A DNA stretch of 64,000 bases from Diplonema japonicum (Eukaryota > Euglenozoa > Diplonemea > Diplonemida > Diplonemidae): NCBI GenBank assembly GCA_964019335.1, contig OZ025711.1, forward strand, positions 310,001 to 374,000, written 5' to 3'. Below the pieces are notes generated by a model. It ran no database searches and was not told the origin of the DNA. It was given only the letters and a program-made list of their open reading frames with translations. The translations under genes were made by a program, and so were the position numbers. Shown in pieces: positions 9,968 to 21,563 of the stretch (positions are counted from its first letter, which is position 1; each line of letters begins with the position of its first letter).

Positions 9968-12900
9968 TCACGCGTTGACATCGGGCCACGTGCAGGTCTG
10001 TTGGTATTCTTTTTTTTTGTCCCCTTTTTTTTTTTACACCCCCCTCCCCCTCCCCCTACCTGGAAAGCGAAGTTGAGAATAGTAAAAACAAAGGATCCAG
10101 TGTTGGCCTTGCCCCACCACACTTCGACGGAGATGACTGCAGTGGAGGGTGCCCACCGCCGCTGGACAGAGAAGAAGCCCAACTTGTCACCGCGCTCCTC
10201 ACCGATGATGTTGAGGCCTGAGAAGCTGTGTTGGTGTGTTAATTATTGTTCCCTGTCCAGATGTCATCTACATACTACTCGCACCCTGCGGAATAGATGA
10301 TCTCCTTGTCATCAGCGCCTGCTGCAGACGCCACAGCTATCACCAGACCACAGTCGTCTGAGAGGGGCACATCCACCATGAGGGTGCCAATGTCCAGCTT
10401 GATGTGCGTGTGGTGCCCCAGGTTGTACTGCGGGGAAGTCAGCTTGGATCCGAAGTGCTTCCATCTCAGTGCTGTCGATGTGAACCTTTTGTAGTTGTCG
10501 TACTTCCACCTGCTGCGGACCTCCTCCTCGCTGTCATACTGCGACAGGTCTTCAAAAGCTATCTCCGTGCACCCCACTTTGATAGGCTCGTTGCACCCGG
10601 GACCTGTCCACCCGAACTTGCACGTTTCGCACCCTTCTCCATAGAAATTCCCGAAGCACTCACACCCCCTTGGCGAGCACCGTCCTCGCCCGTTGCAAGG
10701 CACTGGTTGTACAGTTGCTGTTTGGATCCCAGCAGTGAGCCGTGTCCCGTCCCTCACAGGCGAGGACCAGATCTCTCCTTTGCATTTCAGACCTTCCGTG
10801 CGCTCTTCAAACCCCACCACAGCCACCGCGTCTATCATGGACCTCCCGTTGGCTGTCGGGGCAAAGGTGATCCGGATGTTCTTCGACTTGTACCCCGTGT
10901 GGCCCATGTCCAGCGTCAGCTCCCTGTACCTCTTCGGTTCCACGAAGTTAGGGTACGGCCTCTCCCAGATTGTGGTGTAGTTATTCTTGTTCGCATTCAA
11001 GGACGCCCCTTGCGGGAGGTCTTCGCACCTTATGTTTGTCGGTGTGGGCTTTGTCTCGTCCTTGCGTAGCATGGGCCTGTCGCTGGGCAGTGTGGGGCCC
11101 ATGTCTTTGAACGTGAAGGGTAAAGGCGGAGACGCGTCCCCGTATGTACCTGCCTCTGCGCCCGTTACGGGCTCGTTGGTGATCTCTGTGTCGCCTGTCA
11201 GTGGAAGGGTTTCCCACACACACTTCCCTGCACGGTCGCCTGTGCTCCCTGGTGTGGCACCCTCGTCGTTGTACAAACACGTCCCTTCCGTCTTCTGCAT
11301 CATGCACAGTGCCGTCCAATCCAAGCTGCCCCCCTGCACTGCAGGGTCCGCCACGAACAGTGGGTTCTTCGAACATACCTGCGAGCATGCTACGGGATCG
11401 AGACACATACCTTCAACAAAGAGTCACCGCTCTGCAGCACTTTCATCACGTGGTGGTGCTTGTGGGTCTCCTCCAAGTGCTGCAGCCCCCTTGCCCACCT
11501 CTCGTGCAGTGCCAGCAAGCTGTCTGATAGGTCATCAAAGTCATGGTCCTGTGATGTTACACTCAAACACCCTACTAGCCATACCGGCACCCACCAGTGT
11601 GGGTTGTCGTCCCTCGCATTCTGCAGGGTCCTGCTTGTTCTTCGTACTGCTGTGCTGCAGCTCGCCGACCCTCCCGTCCACAGCCCGTTGAAGCACACAG
11701 GCATCGTTCCTGTCACGTTTCCTGTGCTGCAAAGCAAGATGGGTGTCGAGCCTTGCTGCCTTTCACTGAAAGGAGGCGCTGTGGTGTAGCCATCCACCAC
11801 AGCGTTGGTGGGAGGGTTGTATGCACTGCAATTGTAAGGAACGCACAACGGGGTCCCTTCAAGCCTAGGTGTGCCGCTCTTAATACATATTGCTTGCGCA
11901 GAGGTGTCTTGCGTGTACCCTTCTGCACATGTGAGGAGCACCACCACAGTGCCGTTGTCGCTTCCGTACCGTGCCGAGATGCTGTTGGGGTACGAAGGGA
12001 GGTCAGGGCACCCAGTGGTGAAGGTAGTGGGTGCTGGCGTCAGGACAGGTGGGCTAACATATTCACACGCTGCTAAGCGGGTACAGGTGGCGGAATCCAG
12101 ATTAAATGTACATTGCGATATAGTGACAGCCCTACACCCTGTCAGCGATTTGTTCGGGATCCAGTCACAGTGCACAGCAGCGCCGCACTGCTGCCCGTTT
12201 GTGAACCTGCTGCAGTATTGTGCCCTCGTCATAGAGCTGGGAAAGGGTCCATCAGAGCATACGGCGCTGCCGGAGTCATACATGCAAGGCGACACACACA
12301 GGGAAGGCTTCCCGTTCAACAACGCACAAGACTTGGCATTCTCGACGCAGTAGTCAGCTGTGTATGCCACCCAGTTGCACTTCTGCGGAGAGCCTTCGTT
12401 GCACAGGATGTCGGGGTTCGTGGTGTCTGCAGGGTACGCTACCTTGTCATTGTACACGCTGCACGACAGCTGGTGCTTGTTGTGGTCGTAGCCCGCCACT
12501 GCATAACACCCCGGTCTCCGCCCGTCCCTGCACTCCTCCTTAGGGCCGTCCCACCAGCACAGTTCTGACAGTTCTCGCAGCATGCATGACTCTTTCCCTA
12601 TCTTGGAGCACGTGGCTTGTGTCACTTTGCATTCATTCGAAATCCAGTAGCACCCCAAGTCACTGACACACGCCGTCATCCCCTGCGACGTCAGCGCTCC
12701 ACATGACGCAGCCGGTGCAGTGCTACCTGTTTTCTTCGGCGGTGTTACTGTCGTAAGCTTGATCTCCTGTCCTGTGACGGGATCGGTTGCAGGGGCACCA
12801 CCTCCAGCGGCTGCCAAGGCTGCAGACCCTGTCAGAGCGGGTTGGCTCTCTATCTTGACTATGGAACCCGGGTAGTAGTTCTCGTGGATCACGACCGCCT

Positions 12901-15900
12901 CGATCACAATGGGTGTCTCGAACTCCAGCTCTATCCACTCATAAGGCTGCTTAGCGGGGATGCTCTTCACGTTGTAGTTGATGCCGTCTCCTGTCAGCGT
13001 GACTGTGCTCGGCTTGGTATTGGCTTCTGCTGTGGTCATGTCTGCTGAGCAGAACCCGGGGCTGGGCGACACGTTCCATTTGCAGCCGCTCTTTGACGTA
13101 CAGGACCCCTGTGTCTCTAAGGGGATGCAGTCCACCCATGGTGAGTACTTCTTCTGTGGCACTTCATCCGGCACACCTGGAGGCGATTTCACGTACTGCC
13201 CTGGCGCCCATGCATCTGGAGAAGGAGCATGTACTCTCTTCCACCTTGGCACGGAAGGCTCGTGCAGTATATTGGAGCACCCGTACTTGGAATGGGAGGA
13301 TACACCCAAAACCTTTATCGCCCATTGCCGGGCACGCCTATCTATCACGTTCTGCCGCAGCTTGTATGTGCGTGGCGGCGAGAGTTGCGTGGCAAAGCCT
13401 TTGCCTTCACGGTTAGAGACAGACGTCCTGGCAACTGAAGCGAAGTGTGAAAGCGACGGCGACGATGATAGCCTGGCCGCCTCAGCCTGCGTGCACAGGT
13501 GGTACGTCTCCTCTGTTACTACTGTCCTGAAGTGCAGGTTCTCGGTGTCACAGTTCGGGCCTGATCTTCCTGATGCGCATGTATCTCCCTCTCCACCCCA
13601 TCCTTCGTCGGCCACGCATGCTCCTTCACCGTTGCATGTAGCGTGTGGCCCACAGCTGTCGCTTGGGTCATGTCCTTCGGGAGCAGGTGCACACTCCAAG
13701 GGTGCGGCCGCTGTCACCTTTCCGTTGGTGTCGGAAACGTACTCGCACCAAAAGCACTTGCCGCACTTGTTGCCTGGCGACGTGTGTGGCACCACCCAGC
13801 CGCAGATGCCCATTCTTTCACATGTCTGGCATGCCCCTTCGCACGCCGTGTTGCAGCATAATCCATCCCAGCAGTGCCCGCTGCCGCACTCGCCGTTATC
13901 TTTACACACAGTGCCGAGGCCTCTCTTTACCTGGCACTTCCCCTTCCACGACACACGAGGCTCACGTGGCTTGTTTTCAGGAGCACTGAAATCCTCGTCA
14001 GCGTTTTGCAAACCCAGGTCGTAGCTCACCCTGCCCGAACCACCCGCCACGATCTTTCTACCCCCTCGGGACACGTACACAGGTATAGGGGACGGTTTTG
14101 TACAAAAGTACCCCCCAGCGCAGTCGCTGTCGTCTGCACAGAACGACTTACACGCAGGGAGTGTCATGAAGGTTCCGGTGTTAGGATCCATCCTCGCACT
14201 GAGGGCGGTCAGTTTCATTTGCTCGATCTGCGACTCGGTGATGCCGTTCGCCACACCCACATATGGGTGGCACTCCGCAACGCTTCGCTGTATGAGTGTG
14301 CCTATAGGTGGTGGTGTGAGGGGCTCGGGGGGCATGAAAGGAGCATGAAGAAACCTCACAGTGTTGGGGTCTTCCTGGTAGCCGCCCGTATCGCCCAAAG
14401 GTACTACTAGCATCGGTAGCACTTTTACCAAAGGACTCAGCTTAAAGAGGCTAGGAAGCTTGGTGAAAGGATTGGTTTCGCGCTGTTCAATGAGATCTTC
14501 AGGTGACTGAGCCCGCCTCTTGAGAGAGTAAAATGGCTTGCACGTGCCCTTTGTGACGGTATCTGCACGAGGGTTTGATGACATCAAACGGCTGTTCACC
14601 TTCGATGCTGCAGGAATGGCGGTGCCCGTCTCAGCGTTGCAGGACGCTTCCTGCTCCGATGTGTGAAATTCCTCCTGCAAATCCTCTAGGTCGGGGAAGA
14701 CACACTCATAGAAAGGTTGGCAGGCGTTGTCTGTCATGCAGTACTTAGGACATGATGCGCCTTTTTGTATCGCTTTCCCTCGATGCCCGCCACACCAGTA
14801 CGGGGAGCAGAAGGTCGAGTCTTGCAGGTCACAGGTAGGGCCGTCGGGTAGCGTCTCACCACCCTCCTGTGTTACTGATACTGGTACTGCTGTCACACAT
14901 GTGCCCGTTAACCGGATACACCTGAAGTCCGGGTGGCAGTGGGCGTTCACCCAGCATGTCACCATGCACCTGGAGTTCGAGAACATGTACTGCTTGTTAG
15001 TTGTGCCGCACGCGTAGCCGTTGCATTCGTTGTGAGAGAAACAGTACTGCACAGCCTCGGGGTCGGGCTGCTCGGGGACGATACACTCGCCGTACTCTCG
15101 TAGGGGGACGAATTCATACGGCTCGTCAGTTAGACGTGTGAAGGGTGGCGTGGCTTGTAAGTTATAGCCTGGGATACCTTTCGGCAGGGTCACTTTCTTG
15201 TCCTCGCGTGCCCTTCCAACAATGCGCACCTTACCTGCGAAGGCCGACCCCGCGTCGGGGGGGGCAGAGTACGTTCCTTTGCTGCAGACAGCACCAAGCC
15301 TGCAGTCAGTGTCCACAAGGCATTTCGTGTTGCAACTCGCATCGCGCAGCCCGTTGCGCACCTTAGCAATGCCCTCAGGGTCGCACTCGACCTCGCAGCG
15401 ATAGTTCCCGCAACTTGCACCTCTATCTGCAAGGCAACCGCGCGATTCCGTGTCTGCACCGAACAAGCACAATCCGCAGACGCCACAGTAGTACCCTGCG
15501 GCACAGTTGTAGTGGCTGCTGCACTGCCCTTCTTGAACACAGTACTTAGTGCCCCCAATGGCTTCAAGAACTTGGTCGCGTGCCCTAGCAGAGTAGTCAC
15601 CTGAGAGAGCAAGGTTATAAGCGATAGCCTCTACATCTTGGTTCCCCCCACCACATGAGTATTCTTTGCACAAGTGAGGCGACGCATCACAAGGCGTGCT
15701 ACGGATGTCTGCTTCAGGGGGCGACCCGTCAGTGCCCGGCAGGCACGGCGGCACGGGCACTTCTGGAGGGCACTCACAAGAAGCATCATAGTCCTTCTCT
15801 GCAGGCTTGGGCTTTCCTTTGCAATCTACTGGACACGGCGCTGGCCACTGGATACATTGTGTCTTGTTGAATGTGGCATCTAAGCACACCCTTGGGATCT

Positions 15901-18900
15901 TATTGTCAAGCTTGGGGACAGGTGCACCTGTCCCGGGGAGACATCGTCTTGTAGGCAGCGTGCGGGGGCACTGCGGACAGGGATCGCACGTGTTGATGTA
16001 AGGGTCGCCTGCGGCGTAGTAAACATAAGGAGACCACTGCACAGCCTCTAGAGGGGTCCCCATGCAGTTCACCCACTCGACATCATCATGGCTGCATGGC
16101 ACACCGTCTAGCTTTTGCGTCCCTTCAGGTTTGCAGTTGCACGTCTGCCGTTCAGTGCCAGGGATGCATGTGGGCGTCGGTGGCGGTGGGCAACCACAAG
16201 GGTGAGCACCATGAAGCGTAAGAACAGGCGGCATCTGGCCTAAGCAGTTAATAGGCGGAAGGGGGTCCCATTTAGGGCAGTTCGGTGGGTTGTCACAGGC
16301 ACCCTTGGTACCAGGGAGGCATTTGAACTGTGGGAATGGACACCCACAGGGGTCAGTGTCAGTTACAAGCTTGGGTGGCGGCCACCCGTCGCAGTCGATG
16401 AGGGACATATCAGGATCAGAGCTGTTCCTGCGCCCGCCTACGTTGAGGATGTGATCCCAGTTGGGGCACCCGAAGTCAGCAAGGATCTCGTTGCAGTCCA
16501 GGCGTTTGCCTTGAGTCATGGTCAGCAACCATTCAGGCTTCGTTTCACTTGAGCATCGCGGGATGGGGGGGCTTGTGCAGTGGCAGAAGTCTTCTTCGAA
16601 TAACTGTTGCGGCTCGAACACCACAACGTAGCCGTGCTTGTAGGGCTTCTTGGGTTGCACGCCACCCGGGTATGCGGGGTCCGAGTGCACCCAACCGCTC
16701 CAACAGTTGATCGACGGTCTGTACCCAGGTGCAGGACATCTGCACACTTCCGTTCCTGTGGCAGCTGCTTGTGTTCGGACATCCTGCGCGTTGTTTTGGA
16801 ATCGAAGGTTCGCCACAGGGCTGTACGCATCCGGGCTTGGTGCGGCATCAGTGCCTGGGATGCAGGAGGGTCTCTGTGGGCTGTTGCAACCGCATTCATT
16901 CAACATCCAGCAGTCATGGTACAGGTTTGGATACCCTTTGCAGTCGTAAGGCGTGAACGATGGTGTGGGGCAGGAACTTGAGTTTCCCAATGCCGACTTC
17001 TGTGTAGGGCATTGCGAGTTCTTGCACTCGGGAGATGGTTTGTTAAAGGTGCACCCCCGTGAATCCGTTGCAGGCACCCGCCATGGGAGTGACTCACCAG
17101 GCGCACACTGGACCTGGCAAATGTTGATGGACATGACATCCGGCAGCGACACAGTGTCGCACCCGTGGTAGTTGGTGATGCGCACTTTGCATGACTGGTA
17201 AAGATCGTATCCCGGCTTGCACCTGTCGCAGACACCAAGCTCCCCGTTGGTCCAGTACCCCTGCGCGTTGCTGTTGTAACATGTGCAGCGTAGAGTAGCA
17301 GCGTTGCACACACCCTTGGCACACCCAGTCCCAGTCGCAGCGTCGCACTCTTTCAGCTTGCACGACCCTCCCGTGTACCCTGTCATGCAGGTCCTGCAGT
17401 TGGTGGCGTTCGAAAAGTACCCGTGTGTGCTGTTCGCGTTGCATACACACGCCCCCCCTGAACACACACCATTGTTGTAGCACATCGCCTTCGAGACGGG
17501 GTCGATTGGGCATTTTTGTTGCTTGCATTCAGGGCCGTAATAGTCTTGATGGCAGTACTGACACCGCGACCCAGCAAACATTCCATGCAAAGGTCTCCCG
17601 TCGGACTTTAGTTCCGAGTAACAAACACACTCTCCAGTCGCGGAGCATGTGCCGCGCCCGTTGCAGTCGTTCATAGGATCGCACGCTGTCTTCACTATCT
17701 GCTCACCCGCCTCTTCGCACAGCTCCCTTGTGTTAGGACACTTAACAGTTCCCGTCAGTCTGGAACCGCCGCACACCGTGGTGCCGTTTGAGGGTCCCAC
17801 CTCCGTCGCGCTTCCATCGCACGTATAGGTCTGCCCCCCGATGAACAAGCTTACCTTCCATGTCTGCGGCTGGCCTGGAACAGGGGACCCTACTTTCACG
17901 CACTTGTGGGGTATACACGTGCCGATCGTTGTCGGTGCCTGACCATACTCTGCGTACCTAAGGTTGGACTCAAAGCAGCGGCTATTTTCCCCGCGCACTT
18001 GGAAAGTGGCACATTTCTCATTTTGGCAGTCTGGCGCATCCGGTTTGGCCACCAGACAAGAGGCGCCAACTATACCTTCACCAGAGCGATAAGGGCAGAA
18101 GTCCATGAGGGCTGACATTCCTCCCCAGTTGATGTGCAGCACGTCACGCCGAAACTTGTCCGGGATGGTGAGCGAAGGCCACTCGAAACCAGCACAGACC
18201 CCCACCGAAGTGAAGTCAGGGCTGCACAAAGGGCGCGTCTCTGCTCTGGTGCATGTATACCGCGAGGGCCAGCGTGTGCAGTCGATACTAGCTGTGTTGC
18301 AGGGTTGCTCGGCCAACCACTTCAACGGCTGTGCCGTCTTTTTGTTCACGGCGTACCACCCCATGTCCTCAAAGGCAGCAAGCGTGAGCCCAGACACTAC
18401 GGGTATCTCTGTACCATAGTCACTAGCGATGTCCGGAAGCATTGTAAGGATCTCGCCCTTGTACAACCTGCTCTCCCAGTAGGGAAGGATAGTCATCGAG
18501 GTCTTGAGGGCGTCTTCGAGCTCTGCCCCGTCGATGGTGCCAGACCCACCTTTGGGGTGGCCGGTGCAGCGGAAGTGTGTTGTCATGATCCACTTCTTAA
18601 CGTTCGGTGTGCCGAGCATGTCGACTGTCGAATTGTTAGGGGCGGGAATGGTGAAGCTGGGGCTTTGGCCTTGCTTCCAGGAGTCGAACATGCTAGGGTC
18701 GAACCCCATGGCGTGGAGCATGGATTGCAAAACACGCGCGTAGAACTTCTGCTGCCCTAAAGGGACGGTGGACATGGCGGCTAGTTTGTTAGGTGCAATG
18801 TTCAGGACGATGGCAGACGGACGACCATCAGACGCAAACATGCATGGGAAGGCAGTGCTGGCAGTGATGTCAGGCTCCGCAGAGATGAACAGAAGCACAT

Positions 18901-19528
18901 CGTGGTTGGGAAACGTGTACGGGAAAGGGAGCGGGAAGACGAAGTGGCTGTTCCGGCATTTAACGCATTTGAAACCTTTACACGCAGCAAGCGAGGCATC
19001 GTCATTCCCGGTCAAAGGGGCAGAACCCCCAGAGCCCTTGAACCGTGGGGCGAAGGTGGTGGATAGCTGCGAAAGGAGACGAGGTACGAGGTACTTCCTG
19101 ATGTATGCTTTGTGCGAAATTGTGAGGATGTTGGCTGCGGTGCACTTAACCTCATGTTGAAGGGATGTCTGGTCTCTGTTGAAGATGGTGATGGTAGGGA
19201 CAGGCTGTGTGGCATAGTACAGCAAAGGGTCTTTGTTGTTGCTCACCTTTCTTCTTTTATTCGCGGGTGTTTGTGGTTGGCAAGTGTGCGTATCGTCGTC
19301 TAGCCAGCTGTCGCTCACCAACAACCGAATGCCGTCAAAATGACCTTCTTGCAACAATTGCTGTGTCCCGGCCTCCCTCTCTGTGTTCCTCACCGCCTTC
19401 CCGATCTCTTCCTTAACATTCATCAACTCCATCAGCCGCGCGTTGGTTGCGTGTTCATGATAGTGGTCTAGACGTTTATGCGGCAGCACTCCAACCACCA
19501 GCGGTATGAAAACACACCATATAAGCAT
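9968..19528 (-). CDS. Giant leishmanolysin-like (GP63/M8) ectoprotein with EGF-like and sushi-like regions; protease site lost
   Basis: Four exons by my reading: 19528-11411, 11378-10279, 10225-10060 and 9997-9968, about 3,137 aa. All junctions are GT-AG and phase-consistent; introns are 32, 53 and 62 nt. The protein opens with a signal peptide (MLIWCVFIPLVVGVLP). Residues about 100-410 resemble leishmanolysin, with the LHAMGFD, WYAVN and surrounding motifs, but the HExxH position reads QSMLH (268-272) and the third zinc His position reads Tyr (about 350). Peptidase activity is therefore not expected. Then follow EGF-like repeats (about 620-790), very long Cys-rich arrays, a discoidin-like beta segment, a sushi-like domain and a further EGF module near the C-terminus. 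No terminal membrane helix is visible, so it may be secreted or tethered otherwise. A CTACAG acceptor-like site lies 6 nt before the ATG. Confidence 0.8.
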
Positions 19529-19678
19529 GGTGACCTGTAGACATTACCATCCACCGTTGCCAAGAGGGGGGAGAATTGAAGGGGAGGGGGGGAAACTATA
19601 CTGATTCTTATGCCCACTTTTTTTTTTTTTTTTTTTCTTTTTTTTGTTTCCTTCCTTCTTTTCTTTTTCTCTCCGTCA

Positions 19679-21477
19679 CTACAGTACGTAAATTTCATCC
19701 TCGTCGTTTTCATCATCGGCGTCGGGGGTGACCCCGTTCTCCTCCAGAAGGTCGCGGAGGAACTGTTTCATTGCTGCACCCGATATCTAAAAAGAGAAAA
19801 TACAAAAGAGAGAAAAGAAAAATGTCATGAACACATACTTGCTCGTCTTCGAACCGGCGGAGGTAGTCTCTGGAGCTTTTGGTGGGGTTTGCTGTGACCC
19901 ATTTTTCGTAAGCCTGAGCAACCTTCTCTCTGCGATCGAGCATCGCGTGGTCGATGTGGATCACACGAGAAAGAAGGGTGGGCTGTTAATTTTAATTTTT
20001 ATGTATTTTCGTGTTTTCATACCCTGTGGCTGATGGACGGGTGTTCGGCACTTTTCTCACTTTCACTCACGTAAGGGAACGAATCGGAGGAGAGAGCAAG
20101 GAAGGCGTGGTGGAACGCGGATTTTATCGTAGTTAGCTGTCTGGAAGACGAGGCCACGTTGTTGGCCCTGTTCTGGGGGTCCTGCAGAAGGAAGGTCGCC
20201 CTGTCGTTCATCTCCTGTCTGTTCTTCCTGAAGTAGATGCCCCGCTCCACACAAATCCCGATCCCTTGGAAATCGAACATTGTCCCGTAAAACCGGAAAA
20301 AGTCCATCAACAACCCCCCCGTTCCTGCTTGCGCTGGATGGCATCCTTCATGGAAGACTGGATGTTGTTGGACGAACTGGATAACCATCAACGACACAGC
20401 ATAAGACCCAAGCCCGCCGGTGAACGGCTCGTGCATCGATCTCTGCTGGAGGAAGTATTTTATAAGCAAAACAAGAGGGGAGACGATGGGGAGGCGCTTG
20501 CAGTACCGGACGACAAGCTCGGAGTTGACCCGCCCGTTGGGGGAGTTGAACGAGATGTCAACGTCGATCCATGTCTCCTTGTGCATGAACTTCACGATGG
20601 GGACCTTTGTTTGCTTGATGACCTGGGGGTAGGCGTCTTCGCAAAGACCCTTTGCTGCGACGTAGTTCGCAAGCTTGTCCATCGCCTGATGCAGCTTTTC
20701 ATCGTCATTGTCAATGGACTTGTACATTATTGTCATGTCGACGTCGGAGGTTGGCAGGAGAAGCCCTGTGACGACGGACCCGAATGAGAGGAGCTGCGAA
20801 CCGGGGAATAGTTCCGAGGCGATTTCGCTGATTTCAAGAACGACTTTTTTGCGCATCACCTCTTCCTCGTAGGTGGGCTGCAAATATTTCACAAGATCAA
20901 CGCACTCGTCATGCAGCCTGATGTACCTGTTGGGGTGGACATACTCCCTCGTGCACCACATCGGCATTCGCTTTTTAGGGACAGATGGTGCATCGTCATC
21001 GTTGAAGGAGACCATTCCGTTGTCGAAAGAGCCAAACGGCGACCCGAACGAATTTTGTTGTACCGGGGTGCTTGGGACGGGTGATGTGGGCGGAGGAGGT
21101 GTTGCGGAGTCGGTTCTCGTCAAGAAATCCCCGTTTTCCGGTTGTTGCTGTTTCGCAGCGATCGATTCCCGCCTCTGTTTCAGCTTATTTTTAATGTCGT
21201 CGCCTATGAGCGGGACCTCCCTCGCTGGCTGGATGTCGGCTTCAACGAAGCACCCGCTTTGCCTTTCTGCGAACCTCTCCAGCATGTTCGTGTTTTGCAG
21301 CGTCTTCCTTCTCTTCACCTCCTTGTCAACACTCTCGTCCCCGCTGCTGTGCTCCACCGCATTCGCATTCTTCCCGTCCACGTCGTCCGCTGTTTCTTCT
21401 ACATAACCCCTTATTTTCTTCACCTTCTTTACAACAATCTTCCTTTTTATCACCTTCTTTTTCACTGGTTCACTCAT
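19679..21477 (-). CDS. TRF4: TRF4/PAPD5-type non-canonical poly(A) polymerase (nucleotidyltransferase)
   Basis: Three exons: 21477-20023, 19982-19839 and 19786-19679; introns of 40 and 52 nt; 568 aa. A Lys-rich N-terminus and a low-complexity stretch precede the catalytic core. The core has SFGSVVTGLLLPTSDVDMT (Asp 245 and 247, the metal-binding pair) and WIDVDISFN (Asp 305/307, third carboxylate). The PAP-associated region has GGLGSYAVSLMV. The exon-2 protein (PTLLSRVIHID...) completes the C-terminal helical part. The family adds short A or U tails to RNAs for surveillance, in the nucleus for TRF4. The ATG at 21477 follows an A-tract. Without the two introns the frame would end early at 20017. 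Confidence 0.9.
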
Positions 21478-21563
21478 TTTTTTTTTCCCTCCTTGAATTT
21501 GTGTGGGACAGAAGAATAAACATTTGTTAGTCAGAAAAATGGAAGAATAGGGAGAGGGGGGGA

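Noticed and set aside
19713..19964. Separate small gene between the GP63-like and TRF4 genes
   Set aside because: It is exon 2 of the TRF4 gene; donors, acceptors and phases all agree.
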